Assembly: GCF_001307275.1 (NCBI RefSeq)
Contig: NZ_CP012831.1
Location: forward strand, 5,200,501 to 5,264,500
DNA length: 64,000 bases
Source of the DNA: Pseudomonas fluorescens
GTDB lineage: Bacteria > Pseudomonadota > Gammaproteobacteria > Pseudomonadales > Pseudomonadaceae
Reading direction: 5' to 3'
Shown here: positions 20,654 through 30,137 of the stretch, piece after piece
Numbering within the stretch: position 1 is the first letter of the stretch
Layout of the letters: each line of letters begins with the position of its first letter
Position numbers and translations under genes: made by a program
Notes under the pieces: model-generated
The model's database searches: none
The model's input: the letters and a program-made list of their open reading frames with translations, nothing else
Told to the model about the DNA's origin: nothing

Positions 20654-23600
20654 TCAGCGACTTGCAGCCATCATGGCTTCGCCCAAAGGGAGCCAACTGG
20701 TGCTGTTACTGTAGGCGCTCACCCCCGCGCACAGCAGCACGGAGGCGGCCCCAAGCCCCGTCGTCTGGCACACCTGTTGGCAGCGGTACACCCACTCCAT
20801 CTGAAGCCATTGGGTCGCACGACCATCCGGCAAGGTATCGCATAAGGTTTTCACTTCGCCGGGCTGCCAGCCCAGTAGTTGGGCCAACGCTGTGTTGGCT
20901 GAGTCGTTGATGGTTGCCGCTCGATCTTTGGCTTTCCGGGCTTTGTCGGGGGAGTTTGCGAGCGCCAGATAAGCAAGCCACTCGGCTTCCGATTTGCCCA
21001 GGGTGTCGAGCAAAAGGCCGTAGCGCTCAAGGTAGTAGAGGCTGGCCAGGGTAAGGTTCGATGCGTTGTTCGCGAGGCCTAGCCAGGCCGGTTCACGGAG
21101 GAATGTTCGCAGCGCACGTTCACTGATCCCCAGATGCCGTGCGACGGCGGCATGGCACAGCAGTGGCTGAAAACGCTCAGTCAGGGCGGTGTTCTGGCCC
21201 TGGGTCGGCATCGCGAGCACCTCGGACAGCAAGCCATGTGTGGTGTTATTGCTCCATTGGACGACACTCTCCGCCAGGGCCATGGGCAAGCCCAGGGTAT
21301 CTTGCAGCAGGCCTTCAAGCAGCTGCAGTTGTCGTGCGTAGCCATTGACCAGGCACTCGCCGAGCTTCGCCTGAATGCTTGTCTTGACGTCATTTGATAA
21401 ATGCAGAGGCTGGAGTACTTGCGCCAGAGTGCGGTCGATCATCTGGACCGTTGTATCCTCCAAAGTCTCTGGATAGGGATAGCCACCGGTCACCAGCCCC
21501 TGATCGTTGAGCAATCGGGTTCTGAGTAAGGCGCGCCAGGCGATGTCCGCGTTCTGGTCGTCTTTTACCGGAAGGCTCAACCGATCCAGCTCCGATGGGC
21601 TGACGAGCGCCGGCGTCAACTCGGCCGCCAATCGATTCAAACGCTCCAGCAACGTTTGTAGCGGGAGGAACTCATACGGGTCTCGGCTCAGCAGACGCCG
21701 CACATCACCGACTTTGCGTTTAGTGTCCCTGAGCCAGGTAACGGCCCAGTCCATGTGCATCAATATATCGGCGATATCCGGCGCGCCGCCGCCCAAGCGG
21801 AACCGGCCCGTGGCGAGATTCTTCTGATAGGCTTCGCCCCCCAGCAAGTCCAGCAAGGCACAGTAATCCTCAATCGACAGATCCAACATCCGCGCGATAC
21901 GGGCCTGGCGGTAAAGCGAGGAGACGGTCTCCAACGAACGCGTCAAGGGACCGACATGGGCAATCGTGATATTCGCCAGTTGCAGCAGAGAACCTTCAGT
22001 CAATTGAACGCCAAGGCCGGCGCAGAGCTGATAGGCGGTTTTCTGATCGGCGGGATCTGCGCTGGTAAGATCGAATGCTTGCTGGTCCAGTACGAACGGC
22101 GTATCGAACAGGCTCGGGCTGTTGAATACCTGGTCGAACAGTGGGGTCCGGTCTCCCGTGGCGTAGGGGGGCAGGTGATGGAAAAACGCCGCGAACTCTT
22201 CAGCGGTGATCTGATAGTGGCTGCTGAAATAGCGAAATAGCCCCAGAACACGCATGACATCGCCATTGAGCGCCATGTCCAGGTTGTTTTCACCGCAGCC
22301 GCGAATGGCACTGACCACCAGGGTATCCAGTTCGGCGAAGGGGATGTTCATCCAGCGTTGCAGGCGAATCATGCGTTGCAGGCGGTCGAAACGGTTCAGA
22401 GACGTCTTGGTGATGGACCATTCGCTGCGCCCGTCCTCAAAGGTTTCCTTGAGCCCCATGGAGTTATCGAACCTGTCGAAGTCCGGGTTTTCGGCGGACG
22501 CATCGAACCTGTCGGAGCCCACGCCGTTCACGTAACAGGCCCCATAATGTGACGCGTGCGGATAGGGTAGATTGAACTGCACACCGTTTACCAAAGGGTT
22601 GAGGGACGGGCAATTGGCCGATAGCCGAGGGCGCTGGCTGCGTTGGGAAAGCAGGGCCTCGACCTGGTCGGCATTCAATCCGGTCCTGGCCATGAAGGTG
22701 TTCAGGTTCGACAGGGACGCCGTGTTCAGCGTCATCACCTCCATGCCGTAGTAGGTACGAAAGAATTCCTGCTCTGGACCGGTCAACACGTAAGCTTCAT
22801 CGAGTGCCAGGGTGAAGCGCTGTTTTTCGAGAAGTTGGGTACTGTTATCAGCACCTAACGTCGCCACGAGCATATCGAAGGTCACTTGATAACCGGGACT
22901 TACTTGCAGCGAGGCACCTGCATTATCAGCCGGTAGATATTGAATATACGTGCATGCTGGTTGAGCCTTGACCGGGGAGTAACGGTTGATCGCATAATTT
23001 GTATTTTCTCTGATCCGGCGAACGCCAAAGCTCAATACAGTGTCTTTATCGGCCTCGCCGGATTTGCTGAAAGCAAGCGTTACCTGAGTGCTCATGGCCC
23101 CTCCCGAAGTCGCAATTTCATGCGCCTCGGGTTCTGCACGCTTGATCACCTCTTGCTGGGGCAACAGGTAACTGGTCGAGCGGGCCTCAAATAGATTCAG
23201 GTTGGAAATGCTTGGTCCCTGCCAGCCTTGGACCAGTTGGGAATGCGAAATGTAGTAAGTGCTGAACGGTGTAGATCGCGTCAACACGCCGTATTGCTCG
23301 ACGCTCAACCCTGCAAACAGCTGTTGCGCGACTGTGGGGTGTTGCTGCCCTCGGCCGTAATTGTTGCCGCCCGTGACGGGCAGTTGTGGACTGATTAAAT
23401 AGTTGATCTCACCCAGCATCAGTTTTTTCTGGGACAACCCCAACTGGCACTGGTGATGAGCGTGGGTGTACGGAAAACTGAAGGGGTAATACTTCGCGGC
23501 AAACAAACGGTGAAGCGGCGTTCCTGCGGAAGGCGTACCGGACAGATAACGTTCGATCCCCTGACTCAGGACCGTGTTGGCAATATCCAGCATCGGCAGG

Positions 23601-24148
23601 GGCTTGAAGGTCGCTTGTTGGTCGATCAATAAGGTCTTGATATCGGGCCGGCGAACATCCAGACGAATCTTCTTCGACGCGTCGCCCGTGTTCTCCTCCT
23701 CCAATGACGTCGTTGCCAGGCGATAGAGGGCACTCAGGTAAGCCACCGGAGAATCCACCGCCGCCAGTGCACCGACTTTGCAGAACTCGTCCCAACGCTC
23801 CTTGAACAAGTTGGGATAGCTGGGGCCGATATCCACCAGGGCGCGAACCCCTGTGCGTTTGGACGCGGGACGAGCGCTGTCGGAAGTCACCTGCTTTTCG
23901 CGGTACAAACGGGCAATTTGTACCGCGTAGCACAAGGCATTGTCATAGGCCAGTTCGCCATCGGCATCACTGAACTTGGCCAGGCGTTGGCAAAAAAGTC
24001 CCTTGGGTTGCCGGACGATATCAAACACCGACTGGATATCGAGGCGTTCCATCGCAGTGACGAAGTCGACTTTCTCTTCCTTCGTCCCATCCGCAGGTGC
24101 CTCGGTAGCGTCAACGAGATGGCTCAATAACGGATTGGACTCACTCAT
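20654..24148 (-). CDS. tcaA: Tc toxin A component, N-terminal half (TcaA-like, VRP1)
   Basis: A 1164-residue protein matching the N-terminal part of TcA toxins: the Salmonella virulence plasmid A (VRP1) region near the start (SVFDIVRQPKGLFCQRLAKFSD, YPNLFKERWDEFC, SPVAYLSALYRLA) followed by the mostly helical shell. It would form the outer alpha-helical shell of the TcA pentamer together with the TcaB-like protein encoded 16 bp downstream. Its ATG at 24148 overlaps the TcB gene end by eight bases, with a GAGGG site. The A1/A2 split resembles the Photorhabdus tca locus as I remember it; both halves have their own ribosome binding site, so this is not a recent frameshift. Confidence 0.87.
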   Translation of the reverse strand: MSESNPLLSHLVDATEAPADGTKEEKVDFVTAMERLDIQSVFDIVRQPKGLFCQRLAKFSDADGELAYDNALCYAVQIARLYREKQVTSDSARPASKRTGVRALVDIGPSYPNLFKERWDEFCKVGALAAVDSPVAYLSALYRLATTSLEEENTGDASKKIRLDVRRPDIKTLLIDQQATFKPLPMLDIANTVLSQGIERYLSGTPSAGTPLHRLFAAKYYPFSFPYTHAHHQCQLGLSQKKLMLGEINYLISPQLPVTGGNNYGRGQQHPTVAQQLFAGLSVEQYGVLTRSTPFSTYYISHSQLVQGWQGPSISNLNLFEARSTSYLLPQQEVIKRAEPEAHEIATSGGAMSTQVTLAFSKSGEADKDTVLSFGVRRIRENTNYAINRYSPVKAQPACTYIQYLPADNAGASLQVSPGYQVTFDMLVATLGADNSTQLLEKQRFTLALDEAYVLTGPEQEFFRTYYGMEVMTLNTASLSNLNTFMARTGLNADQVEALLSQRSQRPRLSANCPSLNPLVNGVQFNLPYPHASHYGACYVNGVGSDRFDASAENPDFDRFDNSMGLKETFEDGRSEWSITKTSLNRFDRLQRMIRLQRWMNIPFAELDTLVVSAIRGCGENNLDMALNGDVMRVLGLFRYFSSHYQITAEEFAAFFHHLPPYATGDRTPLFDQVFNSPSLFDTPFVLDQQAFDLTSADPADQKTAYQLCAGLGVQLTEGSLLQLANITIAHVGPLTRSLETVSSLYRQARIARMLDLSIEDYCALLDLLGGEAYQKNLATGRFRLGGGAPDIADILMHMDWAVTWLRDTKRKVGDVRRLLSRDPYEFLPLQTLLERLNRLAAELTPALVSPSELDRLSLPVKDDQNADIAWRALLRTRLLNDQGLVTGGYPYPETLEDTTVQMIDRTLAQVLQPLHLSNDVKTSIQAKLGECLVNGYARQLQLLEGLLQDTLGLPMALAESVVQWSNNTTHGLLSEVLAMPTQGQNTALTERFQPLLCHAAVARHLGISERALRTFLREPAWLGLANNASNLTLASLYYLERYGLLLDTLGKSEAEWLAYLALANSPDKARKAKDRAATINDSANTALAQLLGWQPGEVKTLCDTLPDGRATQWLQMEWVYRCQQVCQTTGLGAASVLLCAGVSAYSNSTSWLPLGEAMMAASR

Positions 24149-27100
24149 CGCTCAGCCCTCTGTCAAACAAGGTGTCATTCTCGTCTTCGCCAATCCCATA
24201 CCAACCTAGATACCGCTGCCGCCGCCAATACCCCATGGCCGTGACCGTCAAGGTCGGTCTACCCAGTGGGTCATAGAACTGCTGGTCGCAATGGCCGAAT
24301 CGGCGAAACGATTCATCGTTGATGTAGCGATAGCCGTCGGCGAAATACGGTCGGTAGATGCGCACCGCCAGACCTTTGTTGTTGTACTCGACCCGTTCGC
24401 TGACCCGCCAACGCTCGGCGGCCGGCGCGCTCACCGGTTGGTCGTCGTCCAGCACCAGGCTGCCGTCCTCCGCGATCTGATAGGCCGTACCTGGCTCGAC
24501 CTTTTGTTTGCTCTGTAGACTCCGGCCAAAGCCATCCCAGCACTGCACGGCGATACGGATCTTGCGTTCGGGATTGTCCGGCGGTTGCGGATAGCGGTCG
24601 GCTTGCAAGACGGCGGCGTGTACCGGCTCACGGCGCTGCACCCAACTGAAGGCATCGCGAAAACAGGCGCTGGCCGCGCCTTGCAGGGCGGCGTCGGGGG
24701 CGGCAATGGCTTCGGTCGGTAAACGGATACCCGGCTGGTGCTGGTCTATTGGGTCGAAACCGACCTCGATGCCGCGCTCGGTGCCATGGAAGCTGCTGGC
24801 CGACAGCTCGCCAAAACCGTCATAGCGGGCCTCCTGAATGTTCTGGTTCGGATCGACGATGCGCCGGGGTAGCAGGAACCGGTAGTCGACTTCGGCCACG
24901 CGGGTGCTGCATCCGTCAGCCGTGGTGACGCTGAGTGGCAGGCAGTGATAGGCATCGAAAACAATGTCCGTCGGCCCCTGGCTTTCAGTGGGCCGGGCGC
25001 TGATCAGCCGGTAGAATCCCTCCGGTCCGGCATAGGTCATGAACCCCTTGCGCGTCGACCACAACACCCGGTCCGGTTCCGTCGGCAACACGGCGGCCAT
25101 GGAGTGATAACCGAGCCCAGGGAGTTTGTCCGCCAGCTCTTCGGGGCTGAGCACTGACGCATACGCTTGTAGCGCTGTCTCATCCAGCTCGGCGGATTCA
25201 AGGTAGTCGGCCAAGGCCTCGAAGCTGGCCTGTCCCGCCGGCAAGGTCTGGCCGGCGTGTTGATAGCGCTGTTCGGACAAGTGGGCCAGCACTCGCTGGA
25301 ATTCTCCGCCGGGCGGGGCATTGAGGCGGTCGAACAGCGCCTCATGGGAGATGTCTTGCGGCCGCAGCACCGTCTTCGACAGCACCATCACGTTGTTCCG
25401 GGACAGGTAGGGCAAGCCCAGGCGAACGGCTTGCTGATCGTCCAGGTGAATGAACTGGGCGCGGTGTTCATTCAGGTAGTAGAAACGCTGCGCGTCATCG
25501 TGGGCGGCACGCCACCAGGTTTGTTCATGGACGTCGTCGAACGGGGGCGTGTCGTCGATAGTTTTGCGTCGGGCATAGTCGACCGTCACTTCGTGGGTGA
25601 GCGCGCCATAACGATCCCAGGCCAGGTTGATGTGGTGCTGGCACAGCGGGTCGTCCGGCTGGCGCTCGTAGGTGTAGACGATGGACTCCAGTTCCAGCGG
25701 TTGCATCCGACAGTACGGCTGGTAGTCGTCCCGCCCTTGCCACAGGCGCACGGCATAGCGCGATTGCTGCACCGAATAGGGCCGGGCCTGCAACGGGTCG
25801 GCGGCGTCTAGGCCGAATACCTCGACCCGCAGCAACACGCCGGCCAGGGCGTAGGCCATGTCGTGGCGGGTTTCGTCATTGGCGTTGCCGATGATCTCGT
25901 CCGGTGCGTCACCTTGGGGTGCCAGCAGCAAGGCCATGCCCAGGGGCTGGGCCGCGCTGTCCGAACGGTCATAGTCCAGCCCCGGCAGGTCGGGCGTGCG
26001 CCCGGTATGGAACCAGCTTTTGCGCAGTACCGGCGCGGTAAAGCCGACCTGGCGCTGTTCGTCGCCGGTGGTTTCGCTGTCGGTTTGCAGCACCAGGCCA
26101 AAGCCGCGGAATTCGCGTTCCTGCCCGTCGTAAAAACCCTGTCGGTATTCAAAGCACTGGGTCAACTGATTGCCGGTGATTTCATCCAGCCGGATCTGCC
26201 GCACGGACACGGGCATCGGAAACGGTACATAACTGGCGATTTCCAGGTTCGCCGCCAGCAGTGCCTGTTTTTCATCGAGCCATTCCTGGGCTGAGCTGCG
26301 GTAGAACACTTCGCCTGCCGCGCCCATATTGTTGTTCGTACGGTGCAGCAGATAGGGCTTGGCCTGGACAAAGTCGCAGCGCCAGTGCCGGGGCTTCATG
26401 TGCGGTACGGTCAGCACCAGGCTGGAACAGCCGAGGCCTTGCAAATCGGCGGCGCTGACCTGGCACAGACGGTCATAACGCACGCCCGGGGGCCAGGGCA
26501 GGATCCGTGGGGTGGTCTCGAACCCCATGCCGGTGCGGTTCATGAAGATTTCGACGTGTTCGCTGGTGAGGTAGATCAGGTCAGCGGCGCCGGAACCGTC
26601 CAGATCGGCAAGCAGCACCCGCGAGGCATCGAAAGACTTGTAGGTGTAAGGCAGGTTCCCGAGACGGAAGCCTGGGTCGAAGCGACCGTGGCCACGGTTG
26701 GGCCAACAGACGATTTCGTTGTGGCGAATGCGCACCAGATGCTGTTGGCCAGTGCCCAACACATCACTGAACGCCACCAATTCGGTCTGCGCCTGGCTCA
26801 ACAAGGGCAGGCGATCGTCGGGGGCCGTTTCGACGAAATGCGCGACATCCTTGCCCGCCGCGAAGCCTTCATTTCGACGATTGGCGTACAACCGCACACT
26901 GCGTGGGCCGATCAAGGCCAGGTCGGACAATCCACCGCCCATCAGGTCGGCCAGTTGGCTTTGTGGATGGAAGAACTCCACGGGGAAGGCACCAAAGGTG
27001 ACGAACTTCGACCAGTGGCGATCCGGGTTGAGGGTGAAAAAGCCACTCACGCCGGGTTGCGCCATGACCCAATCCAGCCGGCCATCGCCAGTGAGGTCCA

Positions 27101-28463
27101 TCAATGACTGGCGCACCGGTTTGCGGCTGTCCATGACCGGGATGGCGTCCAAGCGTTTCCACGCGTCGTAGCTCACCTCATCCGGTGTTTGGGGCGCCTG
27201 GGCGCGCAGCGGCTCGCGGTAGTACCAGGCCTTGTCGCTGCGATAGAGCACACCGGGAATACCCTCGCCATACAGGTCGACCAACTGGTATTGCTGGCCG
27301 TCGTTGAGGCCGGGCATGGCATCGAATTTCTGGTACCCGGCATCTTCGGTCGAAAACGCCGCGTAGCTGAACGCCACCGGTGGGCGCGACTCGATGTGCC
27401 CTTGTTCGTCGTAGCCTTGTTGATGCGCGGCAGACAGCAGGTTATAGCCCAGTTCGGTGGTGTGGTACTCCAGCAGCAAGCGCTGCACCAGCCGTGGTTC
27501 GCTGCCCAGTTCAGCGAAATGGTGGAACATCAGCACTTGCCGGCACAGACGCAGGTTGCCCAGCAGGAAACCGTAGCCGTAGGTGGCGAAAGCATCGCTG
27601 CGTACCGGCCACGTATTCGTCGGCGCGTAGGCGGGGATGTCCGTCAACCCGGTGTCGCGCTCGCCATAATCGAAGATCAGGTCGAAGTGCCACTGGGCTC
27701 GTTCGTGTTGGGACGGCGCCCAGTGATAAAGGTGCGCGTTCGCTTCGGCATTGCCATAGCGCACTCGGCTCAGGTAACACTGGGCGCGAAAGTCCCGCGG
27801 CGTATCGGCGGGCATGCCCGCATGATCTTCGCCCGCGTATTCATAGAGAATGTGTTCGCCATGGGCGTTCAGGCTTTCTTCCAGCAGCCACTCGCCGACA
27901 CGCAGGGCGTCTTCGAGGTCGGTGCTGCGTGACGAAGCGTTGAAACCATACAGATGCAGGCTGCCATCGGCCCCGTGAATCAACCAGAACCCTGGGTAGT
28001 CATCCGCTGACCGCCAGTGTTCGATACGTTCGAAAGCACCCTCGATACGCGGAAAATAACGCGCGACCTGATAGACCGTGCCCAGGTCCAGACCTTGATA
28101 CGTGTCGACAGGCCGGCGAATGATCTCGGCGTCATCATCGCGCTCCGGCATCCACACCGTGCCGTCGGGGCCCAACATGACATCGTCGTCGGTGTAGGCC
28201 GGTACGCCCTTGCTGATCCGCCGTGCGACGCAGCCCAGCGACAGCACCCAGCCGATTCCGAACAGGCTGTTGCCCACGCTGCTGCCGTAACCGAGCCGCA
28301 GGGCAGGGGCGAAACCGCGTCCTGGAGAAATCGGCAGCGGCAAGTCGAAGGACGCCTTGCCGGTGGAACCCACTTCGCCCCAGCCGCTGCCGATGCTCTG
28401 GATGGCTCCGCCGCCCTTTGGCAACGAAGGAGGGGTGATGCTCAAGCGTTCCGGTTGATCCAT
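24141..28463 (-). CDS. tcaC: Tc toxin B component (TcaC/TcdB-like)
   Basis: A 1440-residue protein, close to the usual size of TcB. Residues 1 to about 300 are the SpvB domain (SITPPSLPKGGGAIQSIG, SPGRGFAPALRLGYGSSVGNSLFGIGW). Residues about 450-640 carry FG-GAP/VCBS-like repeats (DLTGDGRLDW, DLMGGGLSDL, DLDGSGAADL) that fit the beta-propeller gate docking onto TcA. TcdB_toxin_midN (about 650-800) and midC (about 880-1040) regions follow, and the C-terminal part would form the cocoon with TccC. It is the first gene of the four-gene operon; its upstream region holds a perfect palindrome at 28523-28540. Confidence 0.93.
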   Translation of the reverse strand: MDQPERLSITPPSLPKGGGAIQSIGSGWGEVGSTGKASFDLPLPISPGRGFAPALRLGYGSSVGNSLFGIGWVLSLGCVARRISKGVPAYTDDDVMLGPDGTVWMPERDDDAEIIRRPVDTYQGLDLGTVYQVARYFPRIEGAFERIEHWRSADDYPGFWLIHGADGSLHLYGFNASSRSTDLEDALRVGEWLLEESLNAHGEHILYEYAGEDHAGMPADTPRDFRAQCYLSRVRYGNAEANAHLYHWAPSQHERAQWHFDLIFDYGERDTGLTDIPAYAPTNTWPVRSDAFATYGYGFLLGNLRLCRQVLMFHHFAELGSEPRLVQRLLLEYHTTELGYNLLSAAHQQGYDEQGHIESRPPVAFSYAAFSTEDAGYQKFDAMPGLNDGQQYQLVDLYGEGIPGVLYRSDKAWYYREPLRAQAPQTPDEVSYDAWKRLDAIPVMDSRKPVRQSLMDLTGDGRLDWVMAQPGVSGFFTLNPDRHWSKFVTFGAFPVEFFHPQSQLADLMGGGLSDLALIGPRSVRLYANRRNEGFAAGKDVAHFVETAPDDRLPLLSQAQTELVAFSDVLGTGQQHLVRIRHNEIVCWPNRGHGRFDPGFRLGNLPYTYKSFDASRVLLADLDGSGAADLIYLTSEHVEIFMNRTGMGFETTPRILPWPPGVRYDRLCQVSAADLQGLGCSSLVLTVPHMKPRHWRCDFVQAKPYLLHRTNNNMGAAGEVFYRSSAQEWLDEKQALLAANLEIASYVPFPMPVSVRQIRLDEITGNQLTQCFEYRQGFYDGQEREFRGFGLVLQTDSETTGDEQRQVGFTAPVLRKSWFHTGRTPDLPGLDYDRSDSAAQPLGMALLLAPQGDAPDEIIGNANDETRHDMAYALAGVLLRVEVFGLDAADPLQARPYSVQQSRYAVRLWQGRDDYQPYCRMQPLELESIVYTYERQPDDPLCQHHINLAWDRYGALTHEVTVDYARRKTIDDTPPFDDVHEQTWWRAAHDDAQRFYYLNEHRAQFIHLDDQQAVRLGLPYLSRNNVMVLSKTVLRPQDISHEALFDRLNAPPGGEFQRVLAHLSEQRYQHAGQTLPAGQASFEALADYLESAELDETALQAYASVLSPEELADKLPGLGYHSMAAVLPTEPDRVLWSTRKGFMTYAGPEGFYRLISARPTESQGPTDIVFDAYHCLPLSVTTADGCSTRVAEVDYRFLLPRRIVDPNQNIQEARYDGFGELSASSFHGTERGIEVGFDPIDQHQPGIRLPTEAIAAPDAALQGAASACFRDAFSWVQRREPVHAAVLQADRYPQPPDNPERKIRIAVQCWDGFGRSLQSKQKVEPGTAYQIAEDGSLVLDDDQPVSAPAAERWRVSERVEYNNKGLAVRIYRPYFADGYRYINDESFRRFGHCDQQFYDPLGRPTLTVTAMGYWRRQRYLGWYGIGEDENDTLFDRGLSDE

Positions 28464-28520
28464 CGCCAGGCTCTGTGCGGGTGTGCAGGGAGCTAATTTG
28501 GCGCGAATCTGAGGGGGTAT

Positions 28521-28540
28521 CTACTGTCAGAGCTGACAGT
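28521..28540 (-). promoter_or_regulatory. Palindromic operator candidate upstream of the Tc operon
   Basis: Read on the minus strand, ACTGTCAG-CT-CTGACAGT is a perfect inverted repeat with eight-base arms, followed by AG, ending 58 bp before the TcB start codon. The core CTGTCAGCTCTGACAGTAG recurs with one change, in the same orientation relative to the gene, at 42593-42611, 61 bp before the delta-60 repeat gene. This fits the binding site of a dimeric regulator. Confidence 0.6.
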
Positions 28541-28625
28541 TCTCTAGTCGTTAATGAAATAAGAAAATGGTGGGAGGGGGCATATCTCACCACAGACTTA
28601 CTCTCTACCCTTGGGGAACATGCTT

Positions 28626-28766
28626 TTGTGGCGAGGGAGCTTGCTCCCGCTGGGCTACGAAGTAGCCCCAAAACCATTCACCCGGGTGTGTCAGGTTGGT
28701 CGCATTCAGCATTCAGTCTTTTTAGGGTTGCTGCGCAACCCAGCGGGAGCAAGCTCCCTCGCCACA
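28626..28766. repeat. REP doublet, GAGGGAGC family
   Basis: Inverted copies at 28626-28653 and 28739-28766 of the same unit found at 3394-3527. It separates the Tc operon promoter region from the end of the Gfo/Idh/MocA gene. The rest of the interval 28464-28789 holds the Tc promoter region. Confidence 0.85.
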
Positions 28767-28789
28767 AAAGTGTTCACTGAGGTGAGCGG

Positions 28790-29905
28790 TTACAGCTCGC
28801 TGACCTTGACCCAGCGCTGCTCCCGCGCCGCCATCCGAATCGCTGCCGCCAGCCGCTCCACTTCCCAGGCCTCGTCGAAGTCCGTGCCGCTGCCGCCTTC
28901 GCCAGCGAGGGCCATGATCAGTTCCTGCACCTCCAATGTCTTCAATTCGTTGTAGCCCAACTGGTGCCCGGCGGCGGGGCTGAATGCGGCATAGCCGGGC
29001 AGGTCCGGGCCGGCCAGCAGGCGCTGGAAACCTGGCTGGCCGGCGCGACACAGGCGCAGTTCATTGAGCCGTTCCTGATCGAAGGCCAATGTGCCGAGGG
29101 TGCCGCTGATCTCGAAACTCAGATGATTCTTGTAGCCATGCTTGAGCCAACTGCTGCTCACCGTGCCCCGGGCGCCATTGGCGAAACGCAGCAGCCCGTG
29201 GACGTGGTCGTCCACCGCGATGGCCCGTTGTTCGGCATTGCCGGCGCTGGCAGGGCGTTGGTGATGCACGGTCTGGCTGTCGGCGCACACGGCCTCGACA
29301 TCGCCCAACAAGTGTCGGGCCATGGCCAGCAAGTGGCTGCCCAGGTCGGCCAGTGCGCCACCGGCGTGGCTCGCTTCGCAACGCCATGACCACGGCGAAG
29401 CGGGATCGGCCATGAAGTCTTCGCTGAACTCACCCTGGAAGCTGATGATCTGTCCCAGCTCGCCGCGCTGGATCATGTCCCGCGCCAGTTGGATGATCGG
29501 GTTGTGCTGGTAGTTGTAGCCGACCCGCGTCACTACCCCGGCGGCTCTGGCCGCCTGGCGCATCTGCTCGGCCTGCTCCAGGGACACCGCCAGGGGCTTT
29601 TCACAATAGACCGGCTTGCCCGCCGCCAACGCCGCCATGGCCATCGGGAAGTGCAGGTGGTTGGGGGTGGTGATGGCGATCAGGTTGACCTTGGGGTCGT
29701 CGATCAGCTGTTGCCAGTCACTGTGGGCCGTCTCGAACCCCCAGCTTTGGGCGCACTGCCGGGCACGCTGCGGATCGGCGTCGGCCAGGGCCGCGAGTGT
29801 CAGGTTCAGGGGGAGGTCGAACACCGCCTTGGCATTGTGGAACGCCAAGGCATGGGCACGGCCCATGAAGCCGGTGCCAATCAGACCGATGCCGAGTTCA
29901 CGCAT
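28790..29905 (-). CDS. Gfo/Idh/MocA-family oxidoreductase
   Basis: A 371-residue NAD(P)-dependent dehydrogenase. The N-terminal Rossmann fold shows GLIGTGFMGRAHALAF, followed by ITTPNHLHFPMAMAALAAGKPVYCEKPLA, in which the EKP lysine is the catalytic lysine of the family. The C-terminal part holds the GFO_IDH_MocA_C beta-sheet domain (GGALADLGSHLLAMARHL). Such enzymes oxidise or isomerise sugars and inositols; the exact substrate cannot be told. Two copies of GGAATAAATATTC lie 44-85 bp upstream of the start and match the GGAA-N6-TTC pattern known for RpiR/IolR regulators, which favours a sugar or inositol role. No transporter or other catabolic gene is adjacent. Confidence 0.88.
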   Translation of the reverse strand: MRELGIGLIGTGFMGRAHALAFHNAKAVFDLPLNLTLAALADADPQRARQCAQSWGFETAHSDWQQLIDDPKVNLIAITTPNHLHFPMAMAALAAGKPVYCEKPLAVSLEQAEQMRQAARAAGVVTRVGYNYQHNPIIQLARDMIQRGELGQIISFQGEFSEDFMADPASPWSWRCEASHAGGALADLGSHLLAMARHLLGDVEAVCADSQTVHHQRPASAGNAEQRAIAVDDHVHGLLRFANGARGTVSSSWLKHGYKNHLSFEISGTLGTLAFDQERLNELRLCRAGQPGFQRLLAGPDLPGYAAFSPAAGHQLGYNELKTLEVQELIMALAGEGGSGTDFDEAWEVERLAAAIRMAAREQRWVKVSEL

Positions 29906-29948
29906 GAGAAAGAGCCCTTTGAATTGTTATTTTCAGAAGGTTCTTTAT

Positions 29949-29990
29949 GGAATAAATATTCTCAAATTGCAAATGTTGGAATAAATATTC
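29949..29990. promoter_or_regulatory. Two GGAATAAATATTC direct repeats (RpiR/IolR-like sites)
   Basis: Identical 13-mers at 29949-29961 and 29978-29990 are spaced 29 bp apart, close to three helical turns, in the AT-rich region upstream of the oxidoreductase gene. Each fits GGAA-N6-TTC, the half-palindromic site reported for IolR-type RpiR regulators. Confidence 0.5.
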
Positions 29991-30015
29991 ATTTGTGCGA
30001 TCGCAGAGGATCCCT

Positions 30016-30105
30016 TGTGGGAGCGAGCTTGCTCGCGATGGCGGCGTGTCAGTGAAAAAGATCTTGGCTGACACACCGCCATCGCGAGCAAGCTCGCTCC
30101 CACAG
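30016..30105. repeat. REP doublet, GGGAGCGAGC family
   Basis: Inverted copies of TGTGGGAGCGAGCTTGCTCG with flanks, each a palindrome, enclose a spacer that is itself partly symmetrical (GGCGGTGTGTCAG-like on both sides). It lies in the space after the SDR gene at 30138 and before the oxidoreductase promoter. Confidence 0.9.
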
Positions 30106-30137
30106 GGTTTCTCACAGGTCTGCCATGGCGTTCGCTA

